This document shows, piece by piece, positions 27,037 through 36,195 of a DNA stretch of 64,000 nt. Under the pieces are notes generated by a model. The model made no database searches, was not told where the DNA came from, and saw nothing but the letters and a program-made list of their open reading frames with translations. Made by a program: the position numbers and the translations under genes. Within the stretch, counting starts at the first letter, position 1, and every line of letters begins with the position of its first letter. This stretch comes from Massilia aurea (GTDB lineage Bacteria; Pseudomonadota; Gammaproteobacteria; Burkholderiales; Burkholderiaceae_D): NCBI RefSeq assembly GCF_024753205.1, contig NZ_JANUGZ010000003.1, positions 620,001-684,000 of the forward strand. The letters run 5' to 3'.

Positions 27037-27737
27037 GCGGCGCCCTTCTCGTCCAGCACGGCGCGGGCAATCTCGACGTCCAGGCGCCGCAGGTTCCAGG
27101 CGTGGATGACGAACGCCGTGATCGCCGTCGGGATGCCCCACAGCGCGATGTGCAGCGGATTGACCTCGATGCCTTCGGCTTGCAGGATCGTGTGCATCAG
27201 GACGATGGCGCCGAACGCAACGAAGATGTCTTCGCCGAAGAACAGGCCGATATTGTCGGTGGCGGCCGACATCGCGCGGATGCGGTAGCGGATGCGCTGG
27301 GGCAGCGGACCGTGTTGCGCTTCGGCCGCTGCTTCGGCCATTGGCGCGACCAGCGGGCGCACCATCGTCGGATGGCCGCCCAGGCTGGTCAGGCCCAGCG
27401 CCGCGGTGCTCTCGCGGGCAAACAGGTAGACGATCAGCAGGCGCCCGGCGGTGGCCGAGCGCACCTTGCCGATGGCGGACTGGGCGCGGTCACGCAGGCC
27501 GAAGCGCTCGAGCAGGCCGATGGCGGCCAGCGGCAGCAGCAGGATGAGTGGCAGGTTGCGGGTCTTGAGGAAGGCGGCGCCAAGCGTTTCGAGCAACGTC
27601 ATGACCGACATCGCGGCGGCAACGCCCGTCACGCCGCAGGCGGCCACCGCGACCAGGACCGGATTGGCGCGCAGCACAAACCCGACCACGATGACGGCCA
27701 CGCCGAGCAGTGGCCACAGATTCACAGCAGATTGCAT
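27033..27737 (-). CDS. DUF969 membrane protein (putative permease partner)
   Basis: A 234-residue polytopic membrane protein, with five or six hydrophobic segments and the conserved blocks LLPLAAIGLLERFGLRDRA, GLTSLGGHPTMVRPLVAPMA and AATDNIGLFFGEDIFVAFGA. DUF969 and DUF979 occur together almost always, so they are likely partner subunits. It is the first gene of the operon; the two in-frame ATGs near 27737 leave the exact start uncertain by a few codons. Confidence 0.88.
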   Translation of the reverse strand: MQSAVNLWPLLGVAVIVVGFVLRANPVLVAVAACGVTGVAAAMSVMTLLETLGAAFLKTRNLPLILLLPLAAIGLLERFGLRDRAQSAIGKVRSATAGRLLIVYLFARESTAALGLTSLGGHPTMVRPLVAPMAEAAAEAQHGPLPQRIRYRIRAMSAATDNIGLFFGEDIFVAFGAIVLMHTILQAEGIEVNPLHIALWGIPTAITAFVIHAWNLRRLDVEIARAVLDEKGAA

Positions 27738-27826
27738 TGCATTCCCCGGCGGTGATAAACGCGGGCAATCTTACCCGATGTTCATGGGGCGCCGAGGTGA
27801 ATGTCGGACGGGATCAGCTGCAATGA

Positions 27827-28129
27827 TCAGCCGGGCCGGACGGGATTGGTCGCGAGGTCACCGACGACCGTGTTCCACTGGCGCACATGGAAGGCGCGCA
27901 CGAGGCCATTGAGCACGTACGGATCGCGCGCCGCGAACAGCTGCACCAGCTCTGCGGTCTCGCAGTTGAACACGAGGACCGCCTTGTCGGCCGGCTCGGC
28001 CATGGCGCCGGCAAGAATCAGCTCGCCGCGTTCCTGCGCTTCCCACGCCAGCGCCAGGTGGGCGTCGCGAAATTCGCCGCGGCGTTCGAGATAGTCGGGG
28101 GCCAGATCATAGGTCAGAAGAAAATGCAC
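27827..28129 (-). CDS. YciI family protein
   Basis: A 100-residue protein of the YciI fold (ferredoxin-like, related to dehalogenase-type enzymes and to muconolactone isomerase). GTG at 28129 is chosen as start because GGAG lies six bases upstream and the family begins at HFLLTYDLAPDYLERRGEFR. It keeps the His/Asp pair region (RDAHLALAWEAQERGELILA) and DPYVLNGLVRAFHVRQWN. The function of stand-alone YciI proteins is generally unknown. It is a monocistronic gene. Confidence 0.85.
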   Translation of the reverse strand: MHFLLTYDLAPDYLERRGEFRDAHLALAWEAQERGELILAGAMAEPADKAVLVFNCETAELVQLFAARDPYVLNGLVRAFHVRQWNTVVGDLATNPVRPG

Positions 28130-28339
28130 GAAGACTCCAGGAGATGGCGCGTGGCCGGATGCATCAATCCTACCGGAAAGCCGAACAAGTGGCGCAAGCG
28201 TGCTGTCCGGCATCGCTACCACGGGGCAGGCTCTTCCATGTTGGAATAAAACAACTTTTTGGCTGCCAAAACGTCATGGAACATGCATAGAAGAATGCCT
28301 CTAAGAACAAAACTCGACAGCAGGCGTAGACTTGCAAGC

Positions 28340-29278
28340 ATGGACAGGTCGAAAAAAATGGCGGCGGGACTCACTGGACTGGCCAGCATGTTATGGCTGG
28401 GCCTGACCGCTGCCGTCGCGGCCAACCAGCGCCGCCTCGTGTTCAATCCGACGCTCGAACGCGAAGTCAAAAGCCCCCGTTCGAGCGGTCACCGCACCCG
28501 CCCCGTGGTCTTGCGCGCCAAGGACGGCACGCGTCCTGCCGGCTGGCTGATGACGCCCGTGATTCCCGGTCCGCGCCCGGCCGTGCTGTACTTTGGCGGG
28601 CGCTCAGAAGAAGTGTCGTGGGTCGCGCGCGACGCCGGCAAGCTGTTCCCCAACATGACCGTGCTGGCGATGAATTACCGCGGCTATGGCGACTCGCAAG
28701 GCATCCCGGCCGAAATCCACATGATCGAAGACGGCGCCCTGCTCTACGACTGGCTGGCCACGCGCGGCCAGGTCGACCCGCAGCGCATCGCCGTGGTTGG
28801 CCGCAGCCTGGGCTCGGGCGTTGCCGTGCAAGTGGCCCGCGAACGCCCCGCGCATTCGGTCGTGCTGATCACGCCGTACGATTCGATCCTGGCGATTGCC
28901 AAGCGGCGTTTTCGCGTGATGCCCATCGAATACATGCTGCGCCACCGCTTCGAGTCGATCAAGTACGCACCGATGCTCAAGGCGCCTACCTACGTGCTGC
29001 GCGCCGCCAGCGACGATGTCGTGCCCCACTTCCACACAGACCTCCTGGTGGCCAAGCTGGGCGCGCTGGTGGCCGACGAGGTGGTGCCGGATTCCGATCA
29101 TATGACCATCCCCTACCTGCAAGCGACGCATGACATGGTTGCCGGTTTCCTCACGCGCCAGTTCAGCGCGCCAGTCACGCCGGCTGCTGCAGCCGCCGTG
29201 GCCGATGCGGTGGCGAATGCCACGCCACCGGTCGAAACGACGGCGGCAGCGCCCGATCTGGCCCTTGCTACAAAATAA
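28340..29278 (+). CDS. alpha/beta hydrolase with N-terminal membrane anchor
   Basis: A 312-residue alpha/beta hydrolase similar to the BEM46/ABHD13 group. The nucleophile elbow is GRSLGSG; the acid is in AASDDVVPHF and the base His in DSDHMTIPY. The N-terminus (MAAGLTGLASMLWLGLTAAV) is hydrophobic, either a signal anchor or uncleaved signal, so the enzyme is probably in the cytoplasmic membrane or periplasm. The start is uncertain: 28340 is the ATG nearest the hydrophobic segment, and the frame is open back to 28259. The tail beyond residue 285 is Ala/Thr-rich. Substrate unknown. Confidence 0.85.
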   Translation: MDRSKKMAAGLTGLASMLWLGLTAAVAANQRRLVFNPTLEREVKSPRSSGHRTRPVVLRAKDGTRPAGWLMTPVIPGPRPAVLYFGGRSEEVSWVARDAGKLFPNMTVLAMNYRGYGDSQGIPAEIHMIEDGALLYDWLATRGQVDPQRIAVVGRSLGSGVAVQVARERPAHSVVLITPYDSILAIAKRRFRVMPIEYMLRHRFESIKYAPMLKAPTYVLRAASDDVVPHFHTDLLVAKLGALVADEVVPDSDHMTIPYLQATHDMVAGFLTRQFSAPVTPAAAAAVADAVANATPPVETTAAAPDLALATK

Positions 29279-29523
29279 TCGCTGAATTTGTCAGCATTTA
29301 TATTTCCAGCGAATAAATTGGGAAGTAAAATCGTATTTGTCATCAACTTGCAGCTTGATGCATATTTGACAGCTTGTGCCCGAAGGGCGCGGGCCTGGCC
29401 CCAACGACCCTCCCCAGATACAAACCGTAACCACTTGCACGGCGCCGTGCTGCGACAATCGCGCAGCCGATCCCATCGCAAGGCATGCGGCGGGTACAAT
29501 ATCGCTATTCCAGGAGCTCAACC
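29279..29523 (+). promoter_or_regulatory. leader/promoter region of the BMP nucleoside transporter operon
   Basis: This 245-base gap is AT-rich in its first half. Two TTGTCA hexamers occur (29288-29293 and 29337-29342); the second is followed 18 bases later by CATATT (29361-29366) as a weak -10. No riboswitch-like fold was recognised. The end of the gap has AGGAG at 29512-29516 for the BMP start. Confidence 0.35.
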
Positions 29524-30540
29524 ATGAAATTCAAGCAACTCAGCATCACCGTGGCGGCCATGTGCCTTGCCGGCAGCGCGCTGGCAGCGCCATCGACCGC
29601 ACCGATCGCCGCGCCGAAATTCGGCATGGTCTACGATGCGGGCGGCAAGTTCGACAAGTCGTTCAACCAGTCGGCCTTCGAGGGCCTGCAGCGCTTCTCG
29701 AAAGAGACCGGCGTGAAGGTGTTCGAGGTCCAGGCCAATAGCGATACCCAGGCCGAGCAAGTCATGCGCGGCCTGGCGCGCAAGAAGGTCGACCTGATCG
29801 CCGCCATCGGTTTCTCGCAGACCCAGGCCGTGCAAAAAGTCGCGCGTGAATTCCCGAACGTGCGCTTCATCCTGATCGACAGCGTGGCGCAAGGCCCGAA
29901 CATCGAATCGGTGATGTTCAAGGAGCAGGAAGGCGCGTACCTGGTCGGCGTGGCGTCGGCCATGGCGTCCAAGACCAAGAAGCTCGGCTTTGTCGGCGGC
30001 ATGGACATTCCGCTGATCCGCGCATTCGCCTGCGGCTACGGCCAGGGCGCCAAGGCGCAGGCACCGAAAGCTGAAATCATCCAGAACATGGTCGGCACCA
30101 CGGCAGCAGCCTGGAACGATCCTGCCAAGGGCGGCGAGCTGGCACGCGCGCAATTTGACCGCGGCGTGGACGTGGTCTTCGCCGTGGCCGGCGGCAGCGG
30201 CATGGGCGCGCTGCAGATGGCCAAGACCAAGGGCAAGCTGGCCGTGGGCGTCGACTCGAACCAGAACTATCTGCACCCGGGCACGATGCTGACCTCGATG
30301 GTCAAGCGCGTCGACGTGGCCGTGTATGACTCGTTCATGGCCGTCAAGAAAGGCACCTGGAAAGCAGGCGTCACCTACAAGGGCCTGAAAGAAGGCGGCG
30401 TCGACTGGGTGCTGGACAAGGATAACCGCGCGGTCGTCACGCCCGAAATCGAAAAGCGCGTGAACGGCGTACGCCAGGACATCATCAACGGCAAGATCAA
30501 GGTCATCGATTACCGCGCCGGCAGTTCCTGCCCGGTCTGA
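29524..30540 (+). CDS. BMP-family substrate-binding protein (nucleoside ABC transporter)
   Basis: A 338-residue periplasmic binding protein of the basic membrane protein family (PnrA/BmpA/TmpC-like), whose characterised members bind purine nucleosides. It has a signal peptide (AAMCLAGSALAAPSTAP; no lipobox cysteine after cleavage) and the family blocks FGMVYDAGGKFDKSFNQSAF, GFSQTQAVQKVAREFPNVRF and GVDSNQNYL. The ATG has CCAGGAG eight bases upstream. It is the first gene of the BMP/ATPase/permease/permease operon and the best evidence that the transporter moves nucleosides. Confidence 0.94.
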   Translation: MKFKQLSITVAAMCLAGSALAAPSTAPIAAPKFGMVYDAGGKFDKSFNQSAFEGLQRFSKETGVKVFEVQANSDTQAEQVMRGLARKKVDLIAAIGFSQTQAVQKVAREFPNVRFILIDSVAQGPNIESVMFKEQEGAYLVGVASAMASKTKKLGFVGGMDIPLIRAFACGYGQGAKAQAPKAEIIQNMVGTTAAAWNDPAKGGELARAQFDRGVDVVFAVAGGSGMGALQMAKTKGKLAVGVDSNQNYLHPGTMLTSMVKRVDVAVYDSFMAVKKGTWKAGVTYKGLKEGGVDWVLDKDNRAVVTPEIEKRVNGVRQDIINGKIKVIDYRAGSSCPV

Positions 30541-30558
30541 TCACCTTCATTCCATTCG

Positions 30559-30598
30559 AAGCGCGCCGCGCCGGTTGATTACCGGTCCGGCGCGCTTT
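30559..30598 (+). terminator. intra-operon terminator-like hairpin
   Basis: AAGCGCGCCG (30559-30568) pairs with CGGCGCGCTT (30588-30597), with an inner ACCGGT helix and a TTTT tail (30596-30599). It sits 20 bases after the BMP stop and 39 before the ATPase start, so it may let only part of transcription continue, giving excess binding protein. Confidence 0.6.
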
Positions 30599-30636
30599 TG
30601 AATGATAAGCACACTTCCTTTTTACGACAGATCGCA

Positions 30637-32166
30637 ATGCAGCCAGCCGTAGAATTTCGCAACGTGAGCAAGGCCTTCGGGCCGGTGCAGGCGAACGCCG
30701 ACGTCAGCTTCTCGATCGCCAAGGGTTCGATCCATGGTGTGATCGGCGAAAATGGCGCGGGCAAATCCACCCTGATGAGTATCCTGTACGGCTACTACCA
30801 TGCCGACAGCGGGCAGCTCGTCATCAACGGCAAGGAGCAGCAGATCCGCTCGAGCCAGGAAGCCATCGGGCTCGGCATCGGCATGGTCCACCAGCACTTC
30901 ATGCTGGTCGAGAACATGACGGTGCTCGACAACGTGATGCTCGGCGCCGAAGGCGCCTTCAAATTGTCGAAGAAACGCCGCGAAACCGAAGTGAAGCTGC
31001 GCGAGATCTGCGCGCGCTACCACCTCGACGTCGATCCGCTGGCCGTGATTTCCGATTTGTCGGTGGGCGCGCAGCAGCGCGTCGAAATCCTCAAGCAGAT
31101 CTACCGCAGCGCCGAGATCCTGATCCTGGACGAGCCGACCGCCGTGCTCACCACGCAGGAAATCGCGTCGCTGTTCGACATCCTGCGGCTGTTCAAGGAA
31201 CAGGGCAAGACCATCATCCTGATCACCCACAAGCTGGGCGAGATCATGGACATCACCGACCAGGTGACCGTGATGCGCGCAGGCCGCCTGGCCGGCGCCG
31301 TCGCCACGGTCGACACCAGCAAAGAGCAGCTGGCCAACATGATGGTCGGCCGTCCGATCGAAGGCAACCTGCCGCGCAAACCGTATGCACCAGGCGCGCC
31401 GGTGCTGCAGGTCGAGAACCTGCAACTGAAGGACGCGAACGGCGTGCAGCTGCTGGGCGACATTGCCCTGTCGGTGCGCGCTGGCGAGATCGTCGCCATT
31501 GCCGGCGTGTCGGGCAATGGCCAGAGCGAGCTGATGCACATCCTGTCGGGCATGCGCCTGCCGACGTCCGGCACCGTGGCAGTGGAAGGCAAGCCCCTGC
31601 CCTGGGCCGGCCGCTCGAACGCCGACGGCCTGCCCGCCGAACTGCGCGACATGGGCATCGGCCACGTGCCGGAAGACCGCCTGCGCGACGGCGTGATCAA
31701 GGATTTCTCGGTCATGCAGAACACCGTGTTCGGCTACCAGGAGCGCGTCACGAAGGGCATGGGCCTGTTCGATTTCGACGCCATCGCCAAGCGCTGCGCG
31801 CATTTGCTCGAGGCTTTCGATGTGCGCCCGAAAGACCCCAACGTGCGCATCGGCCTGCTCTCGGGCGGCAACCAGCAGAAGGTCGTGATCGCGCGCGAAG
31901 TGTCGGGCTCGCCCAAGCTGCTGCTGGTGGGCCAGCCCACGCGCGGCGTGGACATCGGCACCATCGAGAGCATCCACACGCAACTGCTGCGCCTGCGCGA
32001 CGAGGGCGTCGCGATCCTGCTGGTCTCGACCGAGCTGGAAGAAGTGCGCGCGCTGGCTGACCGCATCATCGTGATGTCGGGCGGGCGCATTACCGGCGAA
32101 TTGCCGATCGACGAATTCGACACGACCCGCATTGGCCTGTTGATGGGCGGGATGCACAAATCATGA
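30637..32166 (+). CDS. nucleoside ABC transporter ATP-binding protein (two NBDs)
   Basis: A 509-residue protein with two fused ATPase domains, as in the sugar/nucleoside CUT2-like family (RbsA, NupA). NBD1 is complete: Walker A GENGAGKST, signature LSVGAQQRVEI, Walker B ILILDEPTAVLT. NBD2 has the family's degenerate Walker A GVSGNGQSE, signature LSGGNQQKV and LLLVGQPTRGVD in place of a DEP motif. The ATG at 30637 is chosen as the start of homology; a weak ribosome site leaves TTG 30598 possible. Its stop overlaps the first permease start (ATGA). Confidence 0.95.
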   Translation: MQPAVEFRNVSKAFGPVQANADVSFSIAKGSIHGVIGENGAGKSTLMSILYGYYHADSGQLVINGKEQQIRSSQEAIGLGIGMVHQHFMLVENMTVLDNVMLGAEGAFKLSKKRRETEVKLREICARYHLDVDPLAVISDLSVGAQQRVEILKQIYRSAEILILDEPTAVLTTQEIASLFDILRLFKEQGKTIILITHKLGEIMDITDQVTVMRAGRLAGAVATVDTSKEQLANMMVGRPIEGNLPRKPYAPGAPVLQVENLQLKDANGVQLLGDIALSVRAGEIVAIAGVSGNGQSELMHILSGMRLPTSGTVAVEGKPLPWAGRSNADGLPAELRDMGIGHVPEDRLRDGVIKDFSVMQNTVFGYQERVTKGMGLFDFDAIAKRCAHLLEAFDVRPKDPNVRIGLLSGGNQQKVVIAREVSGSPKLLLVGQPTRGVDIGTIESIHTQLLRLRDEGVAILLVSTELEEVRALADRIIVMSGGRITGELPIDEFDTTRIGLLMGGMHKS

Positions 32167-33269
32167 AAACCACTGAACTCCCACGCTGGGCCTCGGGCTT
32201 TGTCCTGCCGGTCCTGAATCTGCTCTCTGCCCTGCTGGTCGCGGCGCTCGTGATCCATCTGCTGGGCGAAAGCCCGGTCGAGTCGCTGCAGATCCTCGTC
32301 AACAGCGCCGTCATCAATCCGGAAGGCCTGTCGTACACGCTGTTCTATGCGTCGACTTTCGTGTTTACCGGCCTGGCCGTGTCGATCGCGATGAAGGCGG
32401 GCCTGTTCAACATCGGCGCCGAAGGCCAGATGTATCTGGGCGGCCTGGGCCTGACGCTGGCGATGCTGGCGTTCGACGCGACGCTCTCGCCGTGGCTCCT
32501 GATTCCGCTGGCGATCGTCGCCAGCGCCGTCTTCGGCGCAGCCTGGGCTTTCCTGCCGGGCTACCTGCAGGCCAAGCGCGGCAGCCACGTGGTGGTCACG
32601 ACCATCATGTTCAACTTCATCGCCGCTGGCCTGATGAACTTCATCATCGTCAAGTACATGATCCCCGAGGGTGACCAGAACCCGGCCAGCCGCACCTTCA
32701 CCGACGCTGCCGCGATCCCGCTGCTGTCGAACTGGCTGCCGTTCTTCGGCGAGAGCACGCCCCTGAACCTGGCCTTCCTCCTGGCCCTGGTCGCGCTGGT
32801 GGTCTACTGGGTGGCCGTGTCGCGTTCGAGCTGGGGTTATCGCCTGCAGGCCACCGGCCTGAACGCCCACGCCGCGCACTATGCGGGCGTGCGCATCAGC
32901 CGCACGATCATCATTGCGATGCTGATCTCGGGCGCCCTGGCGGGCCTGGCTGCAGTGAATTCGATCCTCGGCTCGACCCACTACCTGAGCCTGAACTTCC
33001 CGGCCGGCGCCGGCTTCATCGGCATCGCGATTGCGCTGATGGGCCGCCAGCATCCGGTGGGCATCCTGCTCTCGTCGATCCTGTTCGGCGCGCTGATCCA
33101 GGGCGGGTTCGACCTGTCGCTGGAAAAACCAAACATCCCGCAAGAGACCTTCATTTTCATCCAGGGCCTGATCATCCTGTTCTGCGGCGCCATGGAAAAC
33201 ATGTACGCGCCGGCGGTACTCAAACTGATCAACGCAACACGCTCCAACAACGGCGCAAGCAAGGGATAA
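32163..33269 (+). CDS. nucleoside ABC transporter permease 1
   Basis: A 368-residue permease of the BPD_transp_2 (LivHM/RbsC-like) family, with about ten membrane helices. Conserved blocks: FVFTGLAVSIAMKAGLFNIG then AEGQMYLGGLG, and VVVTTIMFNFIAAGLM. It matches the NupB/YufP type of subunit that pairs with BMP-family binding proteins. The start overlaps the ATPase stop, and the next permease begins three bases after its own stop. Confidence 0.94.
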   Translation: MKTTELPRWASGFVLPVLNLLSALLVAALVIHLLGESPVESLQILVNSAVINPEGLSYTLFYASTFVFTGLAVSIAMKAGLFNIGAEGQMYLGGLGLTLAMLAFDATLSPWLLIPLAIVASAVFGAAWAFLPGYLQAKRGSHVVVTTIMFNFIAAGLMNFIIVKYMIPEGDQNPASRTFTDAAAIPLLSNWLPFFGESTPLNLAFLLALVALVVYWVAVSRSSWGYRLQATGLNAHAAHYAGVRISRTIIIAMLISGALAGLAAVNSILGSTHYLSLNFPAGAGFIGIAIALMGRQHPVGILLSSILFGALIQGGFDLSLEKPNIPQETFIFIQGLIILFCGAMENMYAPAVLKLINATRSNNGASKG

Positions 33270-33272
33270 GCC

Positions 33273-34238
33273 ATGGAAGACTTCCAGTTCGCCAGTATCG
33301 TCGTCTCCACCATCCGCAACGCGCCGGTGCTGATGTTCGCGGCCATGGCCGGCCTGTTCGCCGAGCGCAGCGGCGTGGTCGACATCGGCCTCGAAGGCAA
33401 GATCCTCGCGTCGGCCTTCGTGTCGGCCGGCGTTGCCTACACCTACCAGGATCCGTGGCTGGGCATCGCGGCTGGCATCGTGGCCTCCGTCGTGCTGGCG
33501 CTGATCCAGGCATTCGTCTCGATCACGCAAAAGGGCAACCAGCTCGTGGCCGGCATCGCGATCAATATCGCGATGAGCGGGCTGACGTTCGTCGTCGCCC
33601 AGTACTTCTTCCAGCAGGGCGGGCGCACGCCCGACCTCGGTGAGGCGCGCCTCGCGAGCGTCATCCTGCCCGGGACCGAACTGGTGGCCGACGTCCCGGT
33701 GCTGGGCTGGGTCTATGGCAGCCTGATCGGCGGGCATTCGGTGCTGGTGTACCTGGCCTTCGCCCTGCTCCCAATCGTGCACTGGGTGCTGTTCTACAGC
33801 CGCTTCGGCCTGCGCCTGCGCGCCTGTGGCGAAAACCCGCATGCGGCTGACGCAGCCGGCATCTCGGTCCAGCGCACCCGCTATACGGCAATGATCATCG
33901 CCGGCGTGCTGTGCTCGTTCTCGGGCGCCTATCTGTCGATCGTCCAGAGCGGCTTCTTCTTGCGCGACATGTCGGCCGGCGCCGGCTACCTGGCGCTGAC
34001 AGCGCTGGTGTTCGGCAACTGGCGCCCCGTGCACACGGTGCTCGGTTGCATGATGTTCGGCTTCTTTGCCGCGGTGCAGATCCAGATCGAAGGCGTTGAC
34101 CTGCCGGTCGTGGGCCGCATTCCGGGTTCGCTGATCCAGATGATTCCGTACATCGTTACCGTGGTCGTGCTGGCTGGTTTGATGGCCAAGTCGGTGGCGC
34201 CCAAGGCGCTGGGCAAGCCGTTCGTCAAATCGCGCTGA
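33273..34238 (+). CDS. nucleoside ABC transporter permease 2
   Basis: A 321-residue BPD_transp_2 permease, the NupC/YufQ-type partner. Family blocks: RNAPVLMFAAMAGLFAERSG, VVDIGLEGKILASAF and FYSRFGLRLRACGENPHAAD, which is typical of this subunit. It has about nine hydrophobic segments. It is the last gene of the transporter operon, ended by a clear stem-loop 26 bases further on. Confidence 0.94.
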   Translation: MEDFQFASIVVSTIRNAPVLMFAAMAGLFAERSGVVDIGLEGKILASAFVSAGVAYTYQDPWLGIAAGIVASVVLALIQAFVSITQKGNQLVAGIAINIAMSGLTFVVAQYFFQQGGRTPDLGEARLASVILPGTELVADVPVLGWVYGSLIGGHSVLVYLAFALLPIVHWVLFYSRFGLRLRACGENPHAADAAGISVQRTRYTAMIIAGVLCSFSGAYLSIVQSGFFLRDMSAGAGYLALTALVFGNWRPVHTVLGCMMFGFFAAVQIQIEGVDLPVVGRIPGSLIQMIPYIVTVVVLAGLMAKSVAPKALGKPFVKSR

Positions 34239-34264
34239 TCGTTTGCCGGCCTCTGACCGAACCG

Positions 34265-34289
34265 TGACGCTGCCGCCCTGGCAGCGTCA
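34265..34289 (+). terminator. terminator of the BMP transporter operon
   Basis: TGACGCTGCC (34265-34274), loop GCCCT, GGCAGCGTCA (34280-34289): a perfect 10-bp stem soon after the permease stop, followed by a short TTT. It separates the transporter from the chemoreceptor gene, which therefore probably has its own promoter in the AT-rich stretch before 34482. Confidence 0.65.
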
Positions 34290-34481
34290 AACGTTTCAGG
34301 GGTGCGCGTACTGCGAAAACTTCGTCTGTACAACGCGTGACCATCGCGCGACATTTCGGAAAAGTCATTGTGCTTCGCACAATTTTTCCGGATTTTCTGT
34401 TCCGAATCTGTGAGAATGCAATGCCTTGTGGCAATACTTTGTATGCCACGAATTTTGCTTTTCACCGATAGACGGAATTTC

Positions 34482-36095
34482 ATGAACTTTCAAAATCTCA
34501 AGATCCGCACGCTGATCCTCGGCGGCTTCGCTACCATCCTTGCCGCGATGGTGCTGCTGGTTGGCATTGGCCTGTTCCAGATGCAGAAAGCGGAAAATCT
34601 GACCGACGAGCTGACCGGCGAAAGCCTGCACCGCCTCGCCCTGCTGCAGGAATGGCAGGCCATCATCGAGACCAACGCCGCGCGCACGATCGCCGCAATC
34701 AAGATGGCCGATGCGAACGATGAAAAATACTTCCTCGACGCGATCGCCGAATCGTCCAAGCGTTCGGACGTGGTGCACAAGGAACTGACCACGAGCCTGG
34801 CGAACAACCCCGCCGCAATGGCCCTGTTTGCCAAGGTCGACGAGCAGCGCGAAGGCTACCGCAAGGCGCGCAAGAGTGTGATGGCGCAGAAGGCGGCCGG
34901 CGACGATGCGGCCGTGCGCAACTTCCTCAATACCGACATGCTGCCGCGCGTGCAGTCGTATCTCGACAGCCTGCGCGCCATCGTCAAGTTCCAGAAGGAC
35001 GTCGTGGCCGCCGATTCGGTGAAGATCGACGAGAGCTTCGCAACGAGCCTGAAGCTGCAGGTCACGCTGGCCGCCCTCGCGCTGGTCTGCGGCGGCCTGT
35101 TCGCCTGGTGGATCGGCCGTCGTATCACGACCCCGCTCGAAGAAGCCGTGCTGGTCGCGCAGACCGTCGCCACCGGTGACCTGAGCAGCCAGATCGTCGT
35201 CCAGGGCAGGAACGAGACGGGCGCGCTGATGGGCGCCCTGAAGGACATGAACGACAACCTGGTCGGCATCGTCAGTCAGGTGCGCAGCGGCACCGAAACG
35301 ATCGCCGAAGCGGCCGACCAGATCTCGGCTGGCAACCTCGAACTGTCGGCCCGCACCGAGCAGCAGGCCGGCGCGCTGGAAGAAACCGCATCGTCGATGG
35401 AAGAGTTGACCTCGACCGTCCGCCAGAACGCGGACAACGCCCGCGAAGCCAACACGCTGGCGCAGAACGCCTCGCAGGTGGCCGGCCGCGGCGGCGACAC
35501 CGTCGGGCGCGTCGTCCAGACGATGGACGCCATCACCGATTCGTCGAAGAAGATCGTGGACATCATCGGCGTCATTGATGGCATCGCGTTCCAGACCAAT
35601 ATCCTGGCGCTCAACGCGGCAGTCGAAGCAGCACGCGCCGGTGAACAGGGCCGCGGTTTCGCGGTCGTGGCCTCCGAAGTGCGCAATCTGGCGCAGCGTT
35701 CGGCCGCAGCAGCGAAAGAAATCAAGACCCTGATCGGCGACTCGAGCGCCAAGGTCGAAGAAGGCAGCCGCCTGGTGTCGGATGCCGGCGCGACGATGCA
35801 GGAAATCGTCGACAGCATCGGCCGCGTGACCAGCATCATGTCGGGCATCGCCATGGCCAGCCAGGAGCAGTCGGCCGGCATCGAACAGGTGAACCAGGCG
35901 ATCGCGCAAATGGACCAGGTGACGCAGCAGAACGCGGCGCTGGTCGAAGAAGCCGCCGCCGCATCGACATCGATGCGCGAACAGGCGCAAGCACTGTCGC
36001 AGCTGGTGTCGACGTTCCGCTTCGAAGCGCAGCAAGCGCGTCCCGCGCTCAAGAGCGTGGCGCGGCCAGCGCTGGGGATGCGCGAGACTGCGTAA
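34482..36095 (+). CDS. methyl-accepting chemotaxis protein
   Basis: A 537-residue chemoreceptor. TM1 lies at about residues 10-32 ([20 protein letters not shown]); a four-helix-bundle periplasmic sensor fills about 35-188; TM2 follows near 190-212 ([19 protein letters not shown]); then HAMP and the MCP signalling domain with the hairpin tip ([40 protein letters not shown]). There is no C-terminal NWETF-like pentapeptide. Its place directly after the nucleoside transporter hints at nucleoside sensing, but the gene has its own promoter space. ATG 34482 starts TM1; upstream frame is non-homologous. Confidence 0.95.
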   Translation: MNFQNLKIRTLILGGFATILAAMVLLVGIGLFQMQKAENLTDELTGESLHRLALLQEWQAIIETNAARTIAAIKMADANDEKYFLDAIAESSKRSDVVHKELTTSLANNPAAMALFAKVDEQREGYRKARKSVMAQKAAGDDAAVRNFLNTDMLPRVQSYLDSLRAIVKFQKDVVAADSVKIDESFATSLKLQVTLAALALVCGGLFAWWIGRRITTPLEEAVLVAQTVATGDLSSQIVVQGRNETGALMGALKDMNDNLVGIVSQVRSGTETIAEAADQISAGNLELSARTEQQAGALEETASSMEELTSTVRQNADNAREANTLAQNASQVAGRGGDTVGRVVQTMDAITDSSKKIVDIIGVIDGIAFQTNILALNAAVEAARAGEQGRGFAVVASEVRNLAQRSAAAAKEIKTLIGDSSAKVEEGSRLVSDAGATMQEIVDSIGRVTSIMSGIAMASQEQSAGIEQVNQAIAQMDQVTQQNAALVEEAAAASTSMREQAQALSQLVSTFRFEAQQARPALKSVARPALGMRETA

Positions 36096-36120
36096 CGCAG
36101 GGTACCTTCTCCACCACATG

Positions 36121-36149
36121 AAACGCCGGGTTCGCCCGGCGTTTTTTTT
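36121..36149 (+). terminator. strong rho-independent terminator
   Basis: AAACGCCGGG (36121-36130), loop TTCG, CCCGGCGTTT (36135-36144) running into TTTTTTTT. It ends the chemoreceptor gene and is the most canonical terminator of the window. Confidence 0.92.
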
Positions 36150-36195
36150 GATGTTAAGGAAATCTTAGCTAGCAGTCAGAACAGCCAGGAACAGC

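Noticed and set aside
31921..31960. Loss of the Walker B DEP motif in the second ATPase domain
   Set aside because: QPTRG in this position and a degenerate Walker A are normal for CUT2/BMP-type fused ATPases.
31734..34034. A 766-codon minus-strand frame across the ABC permease genes
   Set aside because: Antisense shadow; His/Arg/Asp/Gln-rich translation without membrane segments, opposite two well-conserved permeases.
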